Shown: positions 58,693 to 64,000 of the stretch, piece after piece
Numbering within the stretch: position 1 is the first letter of the stretch
Layout: every line of letters starts with the position of its first letter
Source of the DNA: Zizania palustris
Taxonomy: Eukaryota > Streptophyta > Magnoliopsida > Poales > Poaceae
DNA length: 64,000 bases
Direction: 5' to 3'
NCBI GenBank assembly: GCA_019279435.1
Contig: JAAALK010000289.1
Coordinates: 33,795,067 to 33,859,066 of the forward strand
The notes under the pieces: model-generated
What the model was told of the DNA's origin: nothing
The model's database searches: none
Seen by the model: only the letters and a program-made list of their open reading frames with translations
Made by a program: the position numbers and the translations under genes

Positions 58693-60165
58693 TAGTCATT
58701 TTGCTAAGTAAACAAGATTCACATGTATTAAATGAGAATCAAATGATTTTAGAAGACCATCTTTATGGAGCTTCTGCATATGCTTCTTATTTATATGTGA
58801 ATTAAATGATAATGCCAAACAAAAGTGGGATTCAAATCATTTAGCTGATGTTTCTTCGTATTAATGTTATAAACATTTATATCCTTAATATTCAGAATAT
58901 ATAATCTATTCAATAATAGACAAGTACCATATAACATATCATTCAAAAATATCGAACAACACTTATTCTTTATTATGAATTCATAACCATCCTCTTCCAA
59001 ACATGAAGATGATATAATATTTCTGCCCAAGGCAGGAATATAATATCAATTATTTAATTCCAAAACTAATCCTTTGTGTAACGATAAGGAATAAGCATCG
59101 ATGGCCTTCACATCAACTCTTGCACCATTGCTGACACAGACATCTAACTCGCCTCTTGCAGACTTCCTAGTCCTTTTTAGTCTCCACAACGATTTGTAAG
59201 TGTGAATCATTGATCCAATATCAAATACCCATGAAACACTTAGACGAGTAGCAAGATTAATTTCCAATAATATTTATACCTAAAGTAGAAGTATTACTTC
59301 CCTTCTTGAGTTCTTCTAAGTAGAACTTGTAGTTCCTTCGCTAATGACTAGTCTTATGGTAGCAGTGGCAATTATTTTTTTTGAAAATAGGCTAATTATA
59401 TTAGCCCCGCTTTAATAGAAAGCATACAAAGATATCAATTTTACTGGAGTTACTAGATACAACCCTGAAGATTAAGTCCCCTGATCTCGGAAACAAAAAA
59501 CATTACCCCGAATCATCTCTAGACCGACAACACTACCTGATTCCCATACACCTAAAAGCATCCAAAATACTAGGTTTTATGCAAAAACAAACCAGCGGTT
59601 GTGCAAACAAAGCTAGACTGCCCAAAATACTAACAAGCTAACAACCATCAAATTTCCACCAACTACTATATGAGCACTAACAACCAACAACACCAAAAGA
59701 CTGTATTTTCCTCAAAGAAATCACATAGCAAACTGGATCAGCACCCTCCATCAACTGTACTTTTCATGGATAGGCAGATACGCTTGGAGCACCTAGCGAT
59801 TGCATTAGTTGATGGAGTTTGGCATGCAATAGACAAACACACACTTTGTAGCTTCTTCTTTTATATGTTGTGAGACTAGCGGTAACCAATGAGTGAGAAA
59901 TAGAACCAATTTGTGGATTACCTGTGAAATGTTAGAATAAATGCAATTATTAAAAACAAGTTCATTCCTTAATGCCTAAAGGGTCCAAGTACCAGCACCC
60001 ACCACCCACATAACCAACTTCTTCTTCCAATCACTTTTATAAGAATGTAAAAGTGTTAAGAGAAGAACTATCAAAAGGAGCACAAGGCCACGCAAGTGAA
60101 TCTCTAACAAAATACCAAACAAATCTAGCCGGAGGTCATTTAAACATCAAATGGTCAACTATCTC

Positions 60166-62176
60166 CGTTGGACCAGAAATAGCGACCAGAGGGGAGGGGG
60201 TGAATGGGAGCTTTTAAAATTTCAGGCTAAAAATAGCCTTCTGTTTTAATCCAGTCTCCTGCGGAACAGGCTTCGAACACACCCTTCGGAGGTCTGGTTC
60301 GGAGGTATTTCACAGCTCCGAAACCAGGCTTCGTGAGGAGCACAAGTTCGAAGTCAAGAAGACTTCACTCAACCAATAAGCCTAAAAACTCAACTCAGCT
60401 AAGTCAGTGCAGGCTCCGCACACTAGGTGCCTTTGAGCAGGCTTCGCACTTCACCCTTCGCGGGAGGTGGTTTTCCTCTGCAGACTTCGACCTGATACTC
60501 AGCACTAGCAACTAGTACTAGGCTTCGTATTTCGAAGGTCTAAACGCACAATGAACACGCTGCGCTAAGGACTTCTACAGGGAAGAAAACATGCTTTGAT
60601 TTAAGCCACGCAGAGTGGTTCACTAGTAATCAGAGAGGACTAGCCTCCAGTTTACACAGAGCGAACTTACACTGAAAATTACACTTCACAAGCACTGATC
60701 ACTCACACAATTCTCTAGAAACACCCCAGTGCACAAACTCAAACTAGGAAGAAATGGAGTACACCAAAATCAAGACATGCAGTGCAAAGCAAGAATACAA
60801 GTTCAAGCAGTAAATGGAAAATAGAATAAAAGTTTCATTGCTTAAACAGGGAACATAAAATGAACTCACAGACTGAATACAAGGATGTGACGGCTAGCAC
60901 AGGAGTTCTAAAATGGCTGCTCAAAGTGTTACTCAGGCCTAGCCAACCTTCACTATTTATAGGCACTATTCATCCCTGTGAATAAACTACTTTACCCCTA
61001 GGGTTACACTGTTTTTGTCTCAGCAGAACAGGGGGGTACATATGGTAGTCTACTTTATTTGGAGGCTTCTTTTGTCAGCTTCGTAGAGGAGACATCATCA
61101 GCTTTTGCAGAGCAGCCACGATCAACCTTTGCAGTTTTGGAGTCTTCTGAAGCCCCCCTTCACACGCAAGGGGTGCGGTATCTTCGGCGAGAAGCCTTGA
61201 GCCTGACAATCTTCGCTTCACCGAAGCCAGCCTTCAATGCAATGACGGTTTTGAGCCGAAACCATCAAAGCCCTTGAGCCTTCGCGCCATCACCTCCGGA
61301 GTGGACCACCACGACTTCACAGCTACTCCCAGCTTGAACTCCGTTAGTCCGTGTACTGAAGCCATGCATGATCGAAGTACTTCAAGACAACCACACTCCG
61401 AAGCCCCACCTTCGGAGTACCACCCTTCGAAGTCCCTCCTTCATCCAAGGCCTCCGCATGAAGCATTCCATGATCTGTCCCTCCCCGAGCACACTCCTCG
61501 ACGAACCTCACCCAGACCATGCCTTCGATGCACCTCGACTTCTAAGACCTCCGTCGGGTGAACCTTCGAGTGCCTCCATCCGGAGCACACTTCGAACGCC
61601 TTGCCTCATTGCTAAGGACTTTGTCCACCATACTCCGAAGTCACTCCATTCGGAGTACACTTCGAAGTGCCTCGCCTCCAAGGACTTCATCTCGGGGTAC
61701 CTTCAGCCGGAGCCACCCTCCGTACTCTCTGCCTTCTCCTGGTGTACCTTGACTCGAGGACCGACCTCGACCCTACGCAACCTTCATGACCGAGCTCCCC
61801 GCTCGCCTGGCATCAAGCCTCCTACTTGATCCAGGTTCACTCGCTGCGAACCGTCTGTCTCCTTCGAAGTCACCTGCACACCACAGATAAACAGACAAGT
61901 GTATCCAGTACCCCAGAGACCTCTCCGGATAAACAACCTTTGGTACACACTCCGGTGTATCGCCCAAAGTACCAAACCCTACGGTACGACCAAGTCATCG
62001 TGTACTATCGGACCCCTTTGACAGACACACTCCGCTGCGACAGCTGCAGCAATCGAACCCACCAAACCCTTCGGTGAAACAACCTCCGAACCCTTTCAGA
62101 GGGACCCCTTCGAATCTATAAAGTAAAACCTATCAATCACTCATCACAGACTCCGAAATCAACCTTTGGTTTCTCA
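60166..62176 (-). mobile_element. Solo LTR (copy 2), 2011 bp, target duplication ATCTC
   Basis: Opposite orientation to copy 1 (6401-8388), with matching sequence throughout. On the minus strand it starts TGAGAAACCAAAGG and ends GGTCCAACG, so the last base of the CA end is mutated. Flanked by ATCTC at 60161-60165 and 62177-62181. No internal element sequence. It is inserted in the LINE zinc-finger region. Confidence 0.9.
60954..60962 (-). promoter_or_regulatory. TATA box of solo LTR copy 2
   Basis: CTATAAATA on the minus strand, at the position equivalent to 7659-7667 in copy 1. Confidence 0.6.
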
Positions 62177-64000
62177 ATCTCCAAACTAGAACATAACTCG
62201 CAATGAGGATTGCCCCTCCAATTCATCCTGCAAAGTTGATCTCCCACATGAATTCTACCTTTAAAAAGTAACCAAACAAAAATCTTTACTTTCAAAGGGA
62301 TATTACTCTTCCAAATAATCATATTATCAGAATCAATACATCCTCTATGAGTAATTAGTCTATAGGGAGACCTTGTTGAAAACCCATTTTTATCTAACAT
62401 CCACACCATTTCATCTTGATTATCGTCTAGTTAAATCATGTTGATCACCCCCCGAGAGCACTCCATTCCATTGCCTCATCTTCTCTAAACAATCTTCTAA
62501 ACAAATCAGATCCATTTATCTCATTACTCAGCTCCAAAACCATTATATCAAGGTTATGATAGATTGAATAAAGTTTATGAAAAGCAGTCTTCAAAGGCAC
62601 ATATTTATACCATACATCATGCCAAAATGAAACATGTATTTGCCCAGATTTTTTCTTTGTGGATGCTCTTCCAAAACCATACCCACCCATCTCATTGCTT
62701 TGAAAGGAACCTCTAGCTAGGTTATACTTCCTCTTCATGATTTCAAAGCACATGCTTGACTGTCTAGATTCTAGTCCGTAGAACCATTTTCTCAGTAAAG
62801 CAATATGGAACACCCTGATATCAAAAAAGCCCATCCCCCCATAATCCATAGGTGCACACAAGGATTTCCAATTAACCATATGAAACTTTGTTCTTCTTTT
62901 CCAATCCCTCCCAAAAGAAATTGCTACACACGAACTGTCTATTTTCTAATGGATTTTTTCGGACAGGTAGCAAAAGTCCATAGCATACATGAGAACACTG
63001 CTCAAACATGAGTCAATAAGTGTCATTCGCCCCCATAGGATAAGTGCCCAGATTTCCAACCATCCAATCTCTTCTCAATTTTAGTAAAAATCCCAACAAA
63101 ATTTGCACTTGACAATTTAGTTAAACTGATAGGAAGAGCTAAATACTTCATTGGCCAAACCCCCATGTTGTAGTTAAACTGCTCAGCAAGCTTCTTTGTT
63201 TCGTCTTTAGTCTATCCAATTCAAAATATCTCACTTTTCTGGTAATTTATCCTCATTCCTGACATACTTTCAAAGCAGTACAAGAGGAATTAATTTTAAA
63301 ATCATCAGATTTTGATCTGATGACTCTACCAACAGAACAGTGTCATCTGCACTGTAGATGTGTTAGACCCCCTTCAACTAAGTTGGAAGCTAAGCCGACT
63401 AGATGTCCATGCTCCTTTGCTCTTACTAAAACCTCAGGTAGAGCATCACCCACTAAATTGAAGAGAAGGGGGAAAGAGGATCTCCTTGACAAACCCCTTT
63501 ATACGTACAAAAAACCCCAATCTCCTAATTAATATTAATGGCAACTCTTCTGCCTTCTACCACTTTTCTCATCCAAGTTACCCACATAGCATCAAATCCC
63601 TTTCGGGCTAGGACATCATATAGAAACTCCCACCACACTTTATCATAGGCTTTTTCGAAATCAAGTTTCAGAATCACCCCCTTTATTTTTTTCCTCTTGA
63701 ATTCATGGACAACCTCTTGAAGGCATACCACCCCCTCAAGGATATTCCTTCTAGGAATAAAAGCGGTTTGGGCTTGGTCAACCACCACATGAGCAACTTT
63801 AGTAAGACGAAATGTCAGAACCTTATTAATGATCTTGTGTGGTGGCAAGTATCAGAAGTAGCAGGGCCAACCTTGGACTTTCCAAGATGTTTAGGATTAG
63901 AGCTCGAGATGTCATCCGAAACTTTAGTTTTGCCCTTGTGTTTTATTTTCTTGCTATCCTTTTGAACCATCATCATATGACTAGAGATTTTCTAACTGGA

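Larger units (their letters stand above)
54162..59370 (-). pseudogene. copia gag-pol polyprotein remnant
   Basis: Protease-like block near 59230 (SWVFDIGSMIHTY, with the usual DTG changed to DIG) and GARVDVKAIDAYSLSL. Integrase N-terminal zinc region near 58800 (FVWHYHLIHI). Integrase core after the TIR insertion (VHTDICGPM and FTDDFSRFGYIYL). RT end 55065-54724 (YILGIKIYRDRSRRLIGLSQ, TRPDVSYAL). RNase H 54464-54162 (DLFCDNRGAI, HILRRHHLIREI, DPLMKPL). Many frame changes and stops, and loss of the protease aspartate motif, make it nonfunctional. Confidence 0.86.
54136..59374 (-). mobile_element. Ty1/copia retrotransposon remnant, 5' part lost or beyond the window
   Basis: Minus-strand copia element in the order gag end/protease (59267-59046), integrase start (59030-58720), [TIR element 56614-58692], integrase core (56610-56200), linker, reverse transcriptase (55500-54720) and RNase H (54464-54162). 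The order integrase before RT is the copia order. At 59374 it is cut by the poly(A) end of a LINE, so its 5' LTR must lie beyond the LINE, outside the window. Confidence 0.88.
59850..63848 (-). pseudogene. LINE ORF2 remnant: RT, linker and zf-RVT domain
   Basis: 63848-63525 encodes RT motifs TAFIPRRNILEGVVC and KLDFEKAYDKVWWEFL. The next ~600 bases have stops. 62879-62445 has VNWKSLCAPMDYGGMGF and ALLRKWFYGLE, and 62409-62182 has PLKVKIFVWLLFKGRIHVG and CELCSSLEIE, typical of the zf-RVT zinc region found at plant LINE C-termini. After the LTR insertion, 60160 onward supplies the HLMF.PARFVW-type remainder. Stops and frame changes throughout; inactive. Confidence 0.85.
59375..64000 (-). mobile_element. 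LINE (non-LTR retrotransposon), split by a solo LTR, running off the window
   Basis: Minus-strand LINE ending at 59375 in an A-run (T-run on the plus strand, 59375-59382) next to copia sequence. RT pieces lie at 63848-63525, a C-terminal region at 62879-62445, and a zinc-finger (zf-RVT) region at 62409-62180, which continues beyond the solo LTR at 60160-59850. The family differs from the LINE at 1-11275. The 5' part lies beyond the window end. Confidence 0.87.

Noticed and set aside
1..64000. tRNA, rRNA, CRISPR or bacterial operon features
   Set aside because: None seen; the sequence is plant nuclear DNA, and the only tRNA-related match is the 12-base primer site of the gypsy element.

Overview
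The window is plant nuclear DNA from a grass, most probably rice (Oryza) or a close relative. The evidence is spliced genes with GT-AG introns, GC-rich first exons, and dense nests of CACTA, Ty3/gypsy, Ty1/copia, LINE, hAT, PIF-like and Helitron-like elements. Only two intact host genes are supported. One is a 3-exon SAM-domain protein of 125 residues on the minus strand (11974-15081). The other is a 5-exon Tim17/22/23-type membrane protein of 238 residues on the plus strand (44035-51426). Almost everything else is transposable-element sequence or gene fragments.

Layout. (1) 1-11275: a minus-strand LINE, split by a CACTA transposon (1618-10400, target duplication TTT) whose transposase gene is itself split by a solo LTR (6401-8388, target duplication CAATT). 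(2) 11300-15900: the SAM gene, with a Helitron-like repeat downstream and a fold-back MITE just upstream. (3) 16803-34991: a minus-strand LTR retrotransposon (target duplication GTCGA) with no visible pol. It holds a nearly complete, younger Ty3/gypsy element (18343-29237, target duplication TGATC), a solo LTR of its own family inside its 5' LTR (33249-34369, target duplication CGGGC), and a third LTR-like sequence rich in a palindromic repeat. (4) 35460-38995: Helitron-like ends, one pair apparently enclosing about 2.2 kb of other DNA, plus two MITEs. (5) 41030-43330: adjacent, intron-containing fragments of a BSL-type Ser/Thr phosphatase gene and of what looks like a PPR gene, both defective. 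(6) 44035-51426: the Tim17/22/23-type gene, with a 5 kb first intron and a 1.4 kb fourth intron that carry hAT-type insertions. (7) 53300-64000: a decayed Ty1/copia element, split by a 2.1 kb TIR element (56614-58692, target duplication TAG), truncated by a minus-strand LINE (59375 to the window end) that is split by a second solo LTR (60166-62176, target duplication ATCTC) of the same family as the one at 6401.

The host genes do not form an operon or pathway. They are islands between nested insertions. Relative ages follow from the nesting: LINE before CACTA before solo LTR on the left; outer retroelement before inner gypsy in the middle; copia before LINE before solo LTR on the right. No tRNA, rRNA or CRISPR sequence was recognised. 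All family names come from reading motifs by eye without a database search.
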